Below, piece after piece: positions 17,294 to 25,841 of a stretch of 64,000 nt of DNA. Source of the stretch: Oscillatoria sp. FACHB-1407. Its GTDB lineage: Bacteria > Cyanobacteriota > Cyanobacteriia > Elainellales > Elainellaceae. Position numbers and translations under genes: made by a program. Location of the stretch: NCBI RefSeq assembly GCF_014697545.1, contig NZ_JACJSA010000005.1, positions 347,785 through 411,784 on the forward strand. The letters run 5' to 3'. A model generated the notes under the pieces. The model was not told the origin of the DNA. It searched no databases and saw only the letters and a program-made list of their open reading frames with translations. How positions within the stretch are numbered: the stretch's first letter is position 1; every line of letters begins with the position of its first letter.

Positions 17294-19440
17294 CTCAAAA
17301 GCAGTTCATCGGTTACCAGTCGCCGCACAATCTCCGTGACTTCCGCTGCCATACGGGCATCCAGTTCTGTTGCTTCGCGATCGCCATTTCCCAGTTTTTT
17401 TGCCCCAATCAGCGTCATCCCCAGCGATCGCAACGGAGGCGACACACCCGTAGAGGAACCGCACCTGTGTTGATCCCAAAATTGCACATACGCGGTGTAG
17501 ACCAATTCGGTGCGATGTCGAATGCCACTGCGCCCAAACCCTAACTTAGAGATGATCACCGGGGAGGCAATCACTTCGGCTAACCCCAGACGGGCGATCG
17601 CCACATCTAAGTAGCGGGCAGAATCTACCCCCATGGCGCGAATAATACTCTCTAAGCTGTGCCACTGAGCACCGGGCAGTTGGGCATCAATCGACAGGTA
17701 GGGATGCCACGCCAGCATCGTTACCAATCGAGTCATGTCATAGGTTGAAATTGAGTTATCTCCCCGGTGGCTGCCTCCAGAGGCTCTTAGCAACACTCGA
17801 CGCAGGTGTTGATCCCACAGTTCTGGAGCTTGAATAAAGTTGCCTTCCCCATACCGTCCACGAAATTCGAGTTGAGTGTTACCCGTAATCGCTTTCAGCC
17901 AGTTCTCCAAATTCTGTGGTGTCTCAAACTGCTTAAACATCGCAGCCAGGGAGTTTGAGCTACCAATGGAGGATTTATAGTTGACAATCTCAACCGCTAA
18001 ATCATAGAAACTGAAGCCTCGACTACTCCTGCGAGGTCGGATCACGCCATTGTCGATATCTGCCTCTGCGATGCTGGAGTTGACCTTCGAGACGACATTG
18101 AGCAAGGGAATGATCTTCGTCGCACTCCACAGCTCGACGTTTGCCAGGGCATTTTTGCCCAACCAATGGGCTGTCAGTTGTCCATTCTCAAGTTTGCCCA
18201 GACAGACACAAGCTTGTTGAATGTCATCGTGCAAAAATGCAAGCCCCTGCGAATTAATCCGGGGCATCTCTCCACGATTGGGAAAAGGTTGCAACTGAGC
18301 AGACGACTGCGGCTCAGATAGCGCAGGAACATCAGAGTTGACTTCAGACGGAGCACGCCTTCCCGTTTGAGAATGCACTACAGACACTGCTTGGGGTTCT
18401 TGTTTTTGGCGTAGTAGATAGATTGGGTAATGCTTCACTTCAGCCGCATAGGGTGATCCCTCAATCCCCTTGTCTAAAAATGCCAGTGCGGCTGCACTAA
18501 AGCCTTTCTCCTGTTGCAGGTATTCCGCAAAAATTCTGTCGCGGTTGCGGGCTTGTTCCAGAATGAAGCACACAGGTTCCAGGGTGAGTAGGATGCGTGC
18601 CAGCGTGATGTCGAGATTTTGGGTATTGCGATTGGGTAATTCTAAAATTCGGCAAAAATCAATTAGAGCCGCTTCTGTAGCGGGAGTGTATTTGCCCGTA
18701 ATGGCTGCTGCCGGATAAAGCCGCAAAGCACTGAGCCGGGTTTGAATCTGTTTCACCAGTTGACCGTTGCCGCGCAGCAACCCAAACGGCACGGCATCCG
18801 TCTCGGAAATGGTTTCTAGTCCTGCGCTCCAGGTGACGTATTGACGGGGAACTGAGTCCGGTTGACGAAAGGTCTGACAGAGCATGGCAGCAATCTCTGC
18901 CCGTGTCACAGATTGATGGGGTCGCAGTTGCCGCACATCGGGATAGCTGACGACTAAACCTGCCAGAGTGGCTGAAGCGATCGCCCCCTGCGCAAAACCC
19001 GGCACCTTCTCTGCATCATCAAAATAAGCCTCCAAAATCCTGTTGGGAAAGAGAGGTAGGGCATAATTTAGCCCCTTCACCAACACCATCAACGCCTCTA
19101 ACCGGGACAGTGCATTGTCAGGACGAAAGGTGCGATCGTTGTAGCCCGAAAACAACCCCCGCTCATAAACCCATTTCACGGCATTACTTGCCCAATGCAG
19201 CCCAGGCACATCTACAAAAGCTTGCGCTTCTCGCACGGGCAATGCCCTTGGGAAAACCCAGTACATTAGCACGGCAAACTCGCCTCGTTTAATGGGCGCA
19301 TCTGGACGAAACTGCCCATTTTGATCGCCTTTTACTAAATCACGTTGAGCGAGTTCAACAATGCACTCTTTGGCCCAATGATTCTCGATATCCGAGAAAA
19401 GACGAGTCGATTGACGAGGATTGCCACGAGCGGTTCGCAT
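17290..19440 (-). CDS. SLH-domain / peptidoglycan-binding / serine hydrolase fusion protein
   Basis: A 716-aa multidomain protein. Three SLH-like repeats occupy about residues 14-65, 75-125 and 138-192 (for example FSDIENHWAKECIVELAQRD). A PG-binding-1-like helical domain lies at about 222-270 (GNGQLVKQIQTRLSALRLYP). The C-terminal region from about 390 looks like a class A beta-lactamase/penicillin-binding fold, with a SxxK motif S439-A-T-K442 and an SxN motif S494-S-N496. Together these suggest a cell-wall-associated hydrolase or receptor. No signal peptide is visible at the called start, which is odd for such domains. It stands alone. Confidence 0.75.
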   Translation of the reverse strand: MRTARGNPRQSTRLFSDIENHWAKECIVELAQRDLVKGDQNGQFRPDAPIKRGEFAVLMYWVFPRALPVREAQAFVDVPGLHWASNAVKWVYERGLFSGYNDRTFRPDNALSRLEALMVLVKGLNYALPLFPNRILEAYFDDAEKVPGFAQGAIASATLAGLVVSYPDVRQLRPHQSVTRAEIAAMLCQTFRQPDSVPRQYVTWSAGLETISETDAVPFGLLRGNGQLVKQIQTRLSALRLYPAAAITGKYTPATEAALIDFCRILELPNRNTQNLDITLARILLTLEPVCFILEQARNRDRIFAEYLQQEKGFSAAALAFLDKGIEGSPYAAEVKHYPIYLLRQKQEPQAVSVVHSQTGRRAPSEVNSDVPALSEPQSSAQLQPFPNRGEMPRINSQGLAFLHDDIQQACVCLGKLENGQLTAHWLGKNALANVELWSATKIIPLLNVVSKVNSSIAEADIDNGVIRPRRSSRGFSFYDLAVEIVNYKSSIGSSNSLAAMFKQFETPQNLENWLKAITGNTQLEFRGRYGEGNFIQAPELWDQHLRRVLLRASGGSHRGDNSISTYDMTRLVTMLAWHPYLSIDAQLPGAQWHSLESIIRAMGVDSARYLDVAIARLGLAEVIASPVIISKLGFGRSGIRHRTELVYTAYVQFWDQHRCGSSTGVSPPLRSLGMTLIGAKKLGNGDREATELDARMAAEVTEIVRRLVTDELLLS

Positions 19441-19782
19441 TAATTCAGGTGTCTAATCAGCAAGTTGCACTATCTTTAACATTTTTTAATAGCGAGAGAA
19501 AGCAATTTAGCTATTTATCACAGGCAACCCCTTAATCCCGAATGACTCATAACCAACATCATTCCTGCGCTATTGGTTAATCGTGTGCATCTGCTCAAGC
19601 CATATATTGTGTATCAAGTACAGCCAAAAATGAATTTCGTCGGTATAGTACGACTTACAGCAATTTTCATTTGCGTATGCCACACTGACCGTTTGCATTG
19701 CTTGAATTCATGGGTGTTCCCTGTGTGGCACTCGTTTGAAAACCGCTGTAACTCAAGTTGCTCAATGGTAAGGTGAGGAGCC
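19441..19782. other. Gene-free interval before the DUF2283 gene
   Basis: About 340 bases, AT-rich. No gene or RNA recognised. Probably carries promoters for the two divergent genes. Confidence 0.4.
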
Positions 19783-19980
19783 ATGAAAGTTATCTACGAC
19801 GGTGCAACAGATGTACTACAAATCATCTTTCGGGATGTTCCGATTGAAGATTTTAGTGAGGACCGTTCTGGAGTCACCATTGACTATGATGCGGATGACA
19901 ATATCATTGCTCTTGAAATTCGAGATGCCTCCAAGATGATTGAAGATCCGCGATCGCTCAAACATATCGTCTTAGACTAA
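19783..19980 (+). CDS. DUF2283 small protein
   Basis: A complete 65-aa protein of the DUF2283 family (MKVIYDGATDVLQIIFRD, then GVTIDYDADDNIIALEI). Family members are small beta-sheet proteins of unknown function. Some lie next to toxin-like DUF4258 genes, but no such partner is adjacent here. A GGTGAGGAG ribosome site precedes the ATG. The next gene follows after 65 bases in the same direction. Confidence 0.8.
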   Translation: MKVIYDGATDVLQIIFRDVPIEDFSEDRSGVTIDYDADDNIIALEIRDASKMIEDPRSLKHIVLD

Positions 19981-20045
19981 CCAGCGTTGACCCCAGTGAG
20001 TTTAGGTTAGAGTGTTCTGGATTGGCTGGTCAGAATCGGAATGCC

Positions 20046-20855
20046 ATGAAAATTTTGGAACACACATCAACTCGGTTGACCTTGCAGCGTCACCCAACAG
20101 GGATGTCCTGGTTTTTGTTAGGGATTCTGTGGTTGTTTGGTGGGTCATTTTCGGGAATAGGCGTCTTAATTGCTCAGGCTGTGAGTGTGCGATCGCTCAT
20201 GTGTCAGCGTGTAGAAGCAACCCAGGTGAACTGCGAATTGACCGAAGGCAATGTCTTTAATGCTCCTGTCAATACGACAGCGATCGCCGCACTCCAAGAA
20301 GCCACTGTTGCAACGGATCCCTTAGGTGAAGCCCCTGCCTACAGTGTCATACTCTATTCCCAAACAAAGGAACTTGAGTTCAGTAACAGCAACGACCGTG
20401 GATCACAGGAGGCGATCGCTCGACAATTAAATGAATTCATTCAGAATGCGGCTGAAACCCGCATTAACTTACAGGACGACGATCGTGGATTACAACTATG
20501 GGTGAGTGCTGGCTTTTTGTTAGGCGGGCTGGGTCTTATGGTCTGGGGGATTAATTTACAAGAAGTCGCGACTTACACATTTGATAAACCCCAAAATAGC
20601 CTTACTCTCAATCGCCACACACTCCTGCGACATCAGACTACAACCTGGAGACTGGAGTGCTTTAAGTGGGCTTTTTTGCTCGATGAAACGGGTCAGGCTT
20701 CTACAATTCTTCTAGAGGTTCAATGTCCAGAGTCGCAAAGCCATCATCCCCCTGAAAGAGTGCAGTTAACGAATGCTGTGTACACCTACACAAGAGCTTC
20801 TCAACAGGAATTGGTCAATTTAGTGAATCAATTTGCCAGTTCCAAACAGCAATAA
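20046..20855 (+). CDS. Hypothetical membrane protein with two transmembrane segments
   Basis: A 269-aa protein from the ATG at 20,046 (MKILEHTSTRLTLQRHP). A TTG start at 20,022 would add 8 residues. Two membrane segments are visible, at about residues 22-47 (SWFLLGILWLFGGSFSGIG) and 160-178 (GFLLGGLGLMVWGI). The region between them is probably periplasmic, and the C-terminal part is soluble and cytoplasmic. This layout of two helices around a soluble domain is common in cyanobacterial hypothetical proteins. I do not recognise a family. A terminator hairpin directly follows the stop. Confidence 0.65.
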   Translation: MKILEHTSTRLTLQRHPTGMSWFLLGILWLFGGSFSGIGVLIAQAVSVRSLMCQRVEATQVNCELTEGNVFNAPVNTTAIAALQEATVATDPLGEAPAYSVILYSQTKELEFSNSNDRGSQEAIARQLNEFIQNAAETRINLQDDDRGLQLWVSAGFLLGGLGLMVWGINLQEVATYTFDKPQNSLTLNRHTLLRHQTTTWRLECFKWAFLLDETGQASTILLEVQCPESQSHHPPERVQLTNAVYTYTRASQQELVNLVNQFASSKQQ

Positions 20856-20857
20856 AA

Positions 20858-20883
20858 AAGCAGAGCCAATCATGACTCTGCTT
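20858..20883. terminator. Bidirectional terminator-like hairpin
   Basis: AAGCAGAG pairs with CTCTGCTT around a 10-base loop. The A run on the left gives a T run on the minus strand, so it may also end minus-strand transcription from the hsp20 gene. Confidence 0.6.
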
Positions 20884-20924
20884 ATGACTCATCTAGCCAA
20901 CGCCCCATCGAATGTGGCTACGGC

Positions 20925-21029
20925 TATATAGCAACTGTCCAGATCCTTGAGACAAGGGGGTTTGGGGGCTGTGCCCCAACCAAAGGTTCCAACCCTGCAC
21001 CCCGTCCTAACCAATCCTTCGGTTGCTAG
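20925..21029. repeat. Palindromic element, family R2, copy d
   Basis: Ends TATATAGCAACTGTCC and CCTTCGGTTGCTAG form imperfect inverted repeats. Internal GGGGGCTGTGCCCC hairpin and CCCTGCACCCCGTCCTAACC, which is shared with copy a. Sits between the membrane-protein gene and hsp20. Confidence 0.6.
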
Positions 21030-21037
21030 AAGGCAAC

Positions 21038-21505
21038 TTAGGCAGCTTGACCATCTGCGATCGCTGGAGTGTCGTTGGTCAAGCTGATTTTAACGACGGA
21101 ATTACGAGCTTCAGCGACTTTAGGCAATGTCAAGTTCAATACACCATCTTTGTACTCTGCTTGTACCTGGTCATTCTGAACGGCGACAGGCAGAGGAATC
21201 ACACGTTGGAACTTGCCGTAGCGGAACTCAGAACGAATCACGCCGTTCTCATCGGTTTTAGACTCGTGGCGTTGTTCACCGGAGATTGAAACCGCTTTTT
21301 TGCTCACTTGGATATCCAGATCTTTAGCGTCGATACCAGGAAGTTGAGCACGCAATGTGACGTTGTCGCCAGCATCTTTCAGCTCGATCGCGGGTGCCCA
21401 GGTAGGTTGTGTTTGGGTCGCAGGAGCCAGCTCATTGAAGAGACTATCAAACTGACGGCGCATCATTTCCATTTCGCGAAGGGGTTGCCAGTAACGTACT
21501 AACAT
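21038..21505 (-). CDS. Hsp20 / alpha-crystallin small heat-shock protein
   Basis: A 155-aa chaperone from the ATG ending at 21,505, giving the usual cyanobacterial start (MLVRYWQPLREMEMMRRQFD). An upstream ATG at 21,544 and a longer open frame lack support. The alpha-crystallin domain covers about residues 45-140, with the conserved end motif GVLNLTLPKVAEA. Small heat-shock proteins hold unfolding proteins as oligomers and protect membranes and the photosynthetic apparatus under heat. No clear ribosome site is seen. A CIRCE element was not found. Confidence 0.9.
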   Translation of the reverse strand: MLVRYWQPLREMEMMRRQFDSLFNELAPATQTQPTWAPAIELKDAGDNVTLRAQLPGIDAKDLDIQVSKKAVSISGEQRHESKTDENGVIRSEFRYGKFQRVIPLPVAVQNDQVQAEYKDGVLNLTLPKVAEARNSVVKISLTNDTPAIADGQAA

Positions 21506-21622
21506 AGGTCGATGTGAGGAACGATTAGAAACTACAAACTTCATGTTTCTATAGTGCTCTAATCCAGACAGAGTAGGGGTTAGGTAAACTCCACTAAAAT
21601 GGTCGAGATTCCCCAACTTTGA

Positions 21623-22453
21623 TTAAGCCCACTGTGTTTCAAAGGCATCCTGACCTGTGCCATACACCACATCTCCGTAGTGCTGCCAGTGTGCTAATTC
21701 GGAAGCGGTGAGCAGGGGCTTATGTAGCACCTCCAGATTGCTCGTCAATTCAGCCAGGGCTGCGGGAGAGGTTAATGCAAGCCGGACTGCACCGGGATGC
21801 AATGAAAATTGGTAACATTCTGCGGCGGTTGGAGGTCGATCTAACCCACTAAGCATCTGCGGCGAAGTTTCCCGCAGGGGTAACCGCAATAAGGTTGCCC
21901 AACGGGTACAGGTAAAGGCAATTACCGGGATATCAGCTTGAACTGCTGCCGGAAACAGGTCTATTTCGGCTTTGCGATGCGCCATGTTGTAGCGATGCAT
22001 CAACACATCACATTGATGAAGGTGAATCAGATTCAGGGCGATCGCCCGATTGTGGGTGCTCATTCCCACATAGCGGATGTAGCCCTTTGCCTTCCAGTCG
22101 TAGAATGTGTCAGCCAGATGTTGAATATCATTGGGGTCGTCCTTCGGTGAAATATACTCTCCAAAAAAGGCATCCACGAGGTCTACATTGAGAGTTTGGC
22201 GAATGCGATCGAGGGTATGGTTTAACGTTTGGCGATCGCGCTTTTCACTGCCCAACGCGACAAAAATCGATTCTCGGTGGGTTGCCAATAGCAGGTTTAA
22301 CTCATCCAGAAACAGGCGAGAAGGCAAGCTATAGGAAAAGAAGTAGTTAATACCTGCTGCAAAAGCCGCTCTGACACAGCCAGTTTCCTTCAGGTATTGG
22401 CTAGCTAAACCCAAACGACTCACAGGGGTGTTATCTAAAGTTGTGAGTTCCAT
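21623..22453 (-). CDS. Aldo/keto reductase-like protein with degenerate active site
   Basis: A 276-aa TIM-barrel protein of the aldo/keto reductase superfamily. The start is the ATG ending at 22,453, with GGAG 8 bases upstream. The family pattern is recognisable: GINYF near residue 41 and KGYIRYVGMSTHNRA near 130. The canonical catalytic tetrad Asp-Tyr-Lys-His is not kept: the GxNxFD motif reads GINYFFSYS, and the region that usually carries the catalytic His reads VDAFFGEYIS. It may be a non-enzymatic or altered member. It is separated by 117 bases from hsp20 on the same strand. Confidence 0.75.
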   Translation of the reverse strand: MELTTLDNTPVSRLGLASQYLKETGCVRAAFAAGINYFFSYSLPSRLFLDELNLLLATHRESIFVALGSEKRDRQTLNHTLDRIRQTLNVDLVDAFFGEYISPKDDPNDIQHLADTFYDWKAKGYIRYVGMSTHNRAIALNLIHLHQCDVLMHRYNMAHRKAEIDLFPAAVQADIPVIAFTCTRWATLLRLPLRETSPQMLSGLDRPPTAAECYQFSLHPGAVRLALTSPAALAELTSNLEVLHKPLLTASELAHWQHYGDVVYGTGQDAFETQWA

Positions 22454-23024
22454 ACAGTAGCTCCAGCGAGACATTCTAGAGTGTTGTATCTTTCGTTCCA
22501 GGATGAGTCGTTTTGCTGCCCCAATCTGGATTGTGCAGTGCCATTCTCGGCATTGGCATCCATGTGGGTATCGGTGAAAACCATTCTCCTAGCAGGGATG
22601 AAGCCTGTCCCAGATGCAGACCTCGCTATATTCAGGTCTACATTCTATAGCGATCCTAAATCGTTTGTGAAAGTGCCCGCCCAATGGGCGGGCACTTTCA
22701 CAAACAGCTTTTTTCACACATCAAATAGGATTGCTATATAGTCTTACGCACATACGCTGAAGAAGAGGGATTGTAGGGGCTGTGCTCCGTTCTAAGAGGT
22801 GCCTGAGCAGTTTTCGGCGGTTAGAACCGCGACGACAAGAACAAAGCCCACTGAAACAACCGTGCACCGAATTTGGAAGGAAGCAGAGATCCGTGTACAC
22901 AGTAGCCCTTAGATGGGGATGGGTGCTCCTTCGCCAGACATTCCTTTTCCTGCTGTAAACTAGATAGTCTGGATTGAGCACCAGTTCACTGCAAATTTTT
23001 TGGGTTGGGGTTAGAGATTATTTC
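22454..23024. other. Repeat-rich intergenic region before leuD
   Basis: About 570 bases with no gene. Holds the 97-bp palindromic element at 22,645-22,741 (listed separately). Just after it, 22,742-22,860 contains R2-like fragments (TGTAGGGGCTGTGCTCC) and a GGCGGTTAGAACCGC palindrome. The leuD promoter must lie near its right end. Confidence 0.45.
22645..22741. repeat. Palindromic MITE-like element, family R3
   Basis: Terminal inverted repeats (CTATAGCGATCCTAAAT on the left; TATAGCAATCCTATTT read inwards from the right) flank a perfect 43-bp palindrome at 22,663-22,705, with 21-bp arms and a single central base. No coding capacity. The TATAG ends suggest a TA target site, as for IS630-type MITEs, but that is inference. 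Confidence 0.7.
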
Positions 23025-23630
23025 ATGAGCCAAATTAAATCAGTTACAGGACGCGGAATTCCATTAGTAGGCGATGACATCGACACCGATCGCATCATTC
23101 CGGCTCGTTTTCTTAAATGTGTGACCTTCGATGGGCTGGGCGAACATGCGTTTGAAGACGATCGCGCCCAAACCAAAGGTCAACACTCCTTTGATCAACC
23201 CCAATATCAAGGGGCTACCGTTCTCATCGTCAACCGCAACTTTGGCTGTGGCTCCTCTCGCGAACACGCACCCCAGGCGATCGCCAAATGGGGTATTCAA
23301 ACCCTTATTGGCGAGAGTTTCGCCGAGATTTTCTTTGGCAACTGTGTCGCCATGGGGATTCCCTGTGTGACGGCTGACCATGACACGGTTCAACGCCTAC
23401 AGGAATTGGTAGCCGCCAATCCTCAGACCTCCGTTGAAGTCAATCTTGAAACCATGCAAGTGACCTGTGGTGACTTTGTAGGAGCTATTCACATGGGAGA
23501 CGGTCCCAAAAATATGTTCCTCTCTGGGAATTGGGATGCCTGTGGACAACTCGTATCACAAGCCAACAGCATTAAAACCACCGCAACCCAACTGCCCTAC
23601 ATTTCCTGGAGCAAAGTTGCCGTTGGGTAA
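23025..23630 (+). CDS. leuD: 3-isopropylmalate dehydratase small subunit
   Basis: A 201-aa swivel-domain subunit that, with LeuC, isomerises 2-isopropylmalate to 3-isopropylmalate in leucine synthesis. Recognisable motifs are [15 protein letters not shown] at the N-terminus and [14 protein letters not shown], the typical LeuD substrate-binding segment. The ATG at 23,025 gives the family-standard length; the open frame extends 17 codons upstream. leuC is not adjacent, which is common in cyanobacteria. Confidence 0.93.
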   Translation: MSQIKSVTGRGIPLVGDDIDTDRIIPARFLKCVTFDGLGEHAFEDDRAQTKGQHSFDQPQYQGATVLIVNRNFGCGSSREHAPQAIAKWGIQTLIGESFAEIFFGNCVAMGIPCVTADHDTVQRLQELVAANPQTSVEVNLETMQVTCGDFVGAIHMGDGPKNMFLSGNWDACGQLVSQANSIKTTATQLPYISWSKVAVG

Positions 23631-24469
23631 ATCCATCTCGCCACCAACGATGAACCTGAGCTTGAGCCAGTTTGGTGGTTGAACCCGTAGCGACAGGAGC
23701 ATCCCCTGCGTTAGTAGAATAGCCCCCAGTAATTATCAAGCTTGACCGTTCAGGTTTGGTGTTGCCCAATCCGCCTGATGTTGAACTTGCCTAACCGCAA
23801 AGTTAAACATTGGGCGGGTTGCTTTTTTGAAGCTTGCCACTAGCTTCCTGTCAGGCATGGATTCATGCAGGTGGAGCCTCCGTAATTCCATTTCCAAGCT
23901 CCTACTTGGAAATGAGGTCTGTATGAGATTTGTTGGCGGAGGGAGTGGCAGGAGAGGAACATCTCAGCAGGAATGCGATTGCACTGACGCAACCCCTTCT
24001 AACCAAAATTTTACGTGGAATCACCAGGGACACTGAAATTTAAAGTATAAAAAACTACTTTTATTTTTTGGCAGTGGTAAATTAAGCGAATTTGATCGGT
24101 TCCTGTTTTTTTTAGCTTATGAGTTGGAACATCAAATTCGTCATCTGAGGTTTTTTTGTATTTGAAATTTTATCTTCTGCAAAAAATAGAAGGATGCATC
24201 ATCCTAGAATCAATGTTTTTCAATACCTAAAGCAGTTATTTCTAACGGATTTTATTTCTAAAGTTCCCAAAATTCCTCCGGATTCAACAATCCGGAAATA
24301 ATTACTATTTCTCAAGAAACATTTATCTTTTAGCGGCAAAAGAAAGATGCTTTCTTTACAGTATTGAGGGAATATACTGATGAGTTTCTTTACTCCGGCG
24401 GGAAATCTTACTGTAGGGTATCGCCAAGTCTGACTAAATTCAAAATTCCCACTGTAGGAGAAACACATT
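23631..24469. other. Long AT-rich leader region of the pilin gene
   Basis: About 840 bases with no convincing gene. The last 400 bases are very AT-rich and precede pilA. A long untranslated leader and the pilin promoter are likely here. No riboswitch recognised. Confidence 0.45.
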
Positions 24470-24958
24470 ATGAAGACCGAATTGAAAGCGAAGTTCCTTC
24501 AGCACTTGATTGAGCGCAAAGAAGGTGACAAGGGTTTCACTTTGATCGAATTGCTCGTTGTTATCATCATCATCGGCATCCTCTCGGCAATTGCTTTGCC
24601 ATCCTTCCTCAATCAGGCAAATAAGGCTCGTCAATCCGAAGCTTCTACCTACGTAGGTTCTGTGAACCGGGGTCAGCAAGCCTACTTCCTTGAGAAGAAT
24701 TCCTTTGGTAACCTGTCTAACCTGGAATTGGGTATCAGTGACACTAAGAACTACACTTATGTCTCCACGCCTGCTGGTACTGGCACAAACGCTGAAGCGG
24801 TTACCACAGCTAGCCCCATCGCAACTCTGAAGGGTTATGCAGGTCGTGTGTGGATTGGTACAGGTAGCGATAACACCGCTACTACGTTTGCAATTCTCTG
24901 TGAAGGTACTTCTCCTTCCTTAGTTCCTGGCGTCAGTGGTAAAACTGCTTGCCCATAA
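24470..24958 (+). CDS. pilA: Type IV pilin major-subunit-like protein
   Basis: A 162-aa pilin. A 22-residue leader ending KGDKG is followed by the prepilin cleavage motif G/FTLIELLVVIIIIGILSAI. Prepilin peptidase PilD would cut after Gly and methylate the Phe. The first 30 mature residues form the hydrophobic assembly helix. The C-terminal globular domain has two cysteines near the end (FAILCEGT and KTACP), which probably form the D-loop disulfide. An AGGAG site precedes the ATG. It would be the fibre subunit of type IV pili for motility and DNA uptake. Single gene with its own, disrupted-looking terminator. Confidence 0.9.
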   Translation: MKTELKAKFLQHLIERKEGDKGFTLIELLVVIIIIGILSAIALPSFLNQANKARQSEASTYVGSVNRGQQAYFLEKNSFGNLSNLELGISDTKNYTYVSTPAGTGTNAEAVTTASPIATLKGYAGRVWIGTGSDNTATTFAILCEGTSPSLVPGVSGKTACP

Positions 24959-24986
24959 GCCGCTAGTTTCACTCGCTTAACTCAAG

Positions 24987-25116
24987 AAGCATCTCAACCG
25001 TTATAGATAGCCATCTCAGTTAGGACAGAAGGATTTGGGGCTATGCTCCCAACAGAAATTTTACTTCTGTACCCTTCCCTAACCCGGCGACTCAGATATA
25101 GGTTGAGATGCTTTTT
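24987..25116 (+). terminator. pilA terminator split by an inserted element
   Basis: AAGCATCTCAACC (24,987-24,999) and its perfect complement GGTTGAGATGCTT (25,101-25,113), followed by TTTTT, form a typical terminator stem. The two arms are separated by about 101 bases that look like an R2-family element, inserted where the loop should be. Confidence 0.65.
25000..25100. repeat. Palindromic element, family R2, copy e (inside pilA terminator)
   Basis: Begins GTTATAGATAGCC and ends GACTCAGATATA; the interior has GGGGCTATGCTCCC and the family motif CCCTTCCCTAACCC. It exactly fills the loop of the pilA terminator. Confidence 0.6.
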
Positions 25117-25260
25117 GTATGCGTCAGAACTTACGCAGTTACATCCCCCAACCTCCCTTAAAAAGCAGACTTCCGGAGTTCTCCCCTTGTCAAAGGGCAA
25201 GGGGGGGAGCAAAGGTTTAGGCTGCAAGTGCGTCAGTTCTATGGGTGTCTACCTCTGGTA

Positions 25261-25725
25261 TTACCAGGATTGGAAGGGGTGCTTTGCCAAGTTAGAGTTG
25301 TAGTAGCGGGGATCAGCAGAGACTTCTTCACCGATCCACTCTGGTAAAACTACAGATTGATCGACGTCGGCAAGTTCTACCTCTGCCATGATCAGCCCAT
25401 GGTTTTCTCCCATAAATTCATCAACCTCCCAAAGTAGCCCCTGGTAGTCAATGCGATAGCGAATTTTTTCGATTAAGGGGCGATCGCACAGATTTTCTAA
25501 CATCTCGATCGCATCCCCCAACGGGATTTCGTACTCATACTCACTGCGGGCAATGCCACTGGATTTGCCTTTGATGGTGATGTAAGCGCGATCGCCTGCT
25601 ACACGGACTCTCACGGTGCGTTGTTGGGTGGAGGCAAGATATCCCTGGCGATAGAGTTTGCCTTGACCGAGCGATCGCCACGCATCGCCCTTAACCAAAA
25701 ATTTGCGCTCAATTTCAACTGCCAT
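25261..25725 (-). CDS. CYTH-domain triphosphatase-like protein
   Basis: A 154-aa protein from the ATG ending at 25,725. The N-terminal EIERKFLV motif is the ExExK signature of CYTH domains, which form a tunnel that binds triphosphates. Further charged positions line the tunnel: RTVRVRVAGDRAYITIKGK, YEYEIP and EVDEF. Bacterial single-domain members act as inorganic triphosphatases or, less often, class IV adenylate cyclases. Activity is not established here. The next gene, a PfkB sugar kinase, is on the same strand but about 115 bases upstream, so co-transcription is possible. Confidence 0.88.
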   Translation of the reverse strand: MAVEIERKFLVKGDAWRSLGQGKLYRQGYLASTQQRTVRVRVAGDRAYITIKGKSSGIARSEYEYEIPLGDAIEMLENLCDRPLIEKIRYRIDYQGLLWEVDEFMGENHGLIMAEVELADVDQSVVLPEWIGEEVSADPRYYNSNLAKHPFQSW

Positions 25726-25841
25726 TTGTGAAGCCTTTGGTTGGGTAGAGGCACGAAACCCAACACCCCGCATGGGTTACACTTCGCTAACCCATCCTCA
25801 ATTGAATTTCACTGCCATTCTTCAATTGTGGATGCAAACCT

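Noticed and set aside
23572..23769. 65-codon minus frame downstream of leuD
   Set aside because: Overlaps the leuD 3' end, has no ribosome site and no protein-like pattern.
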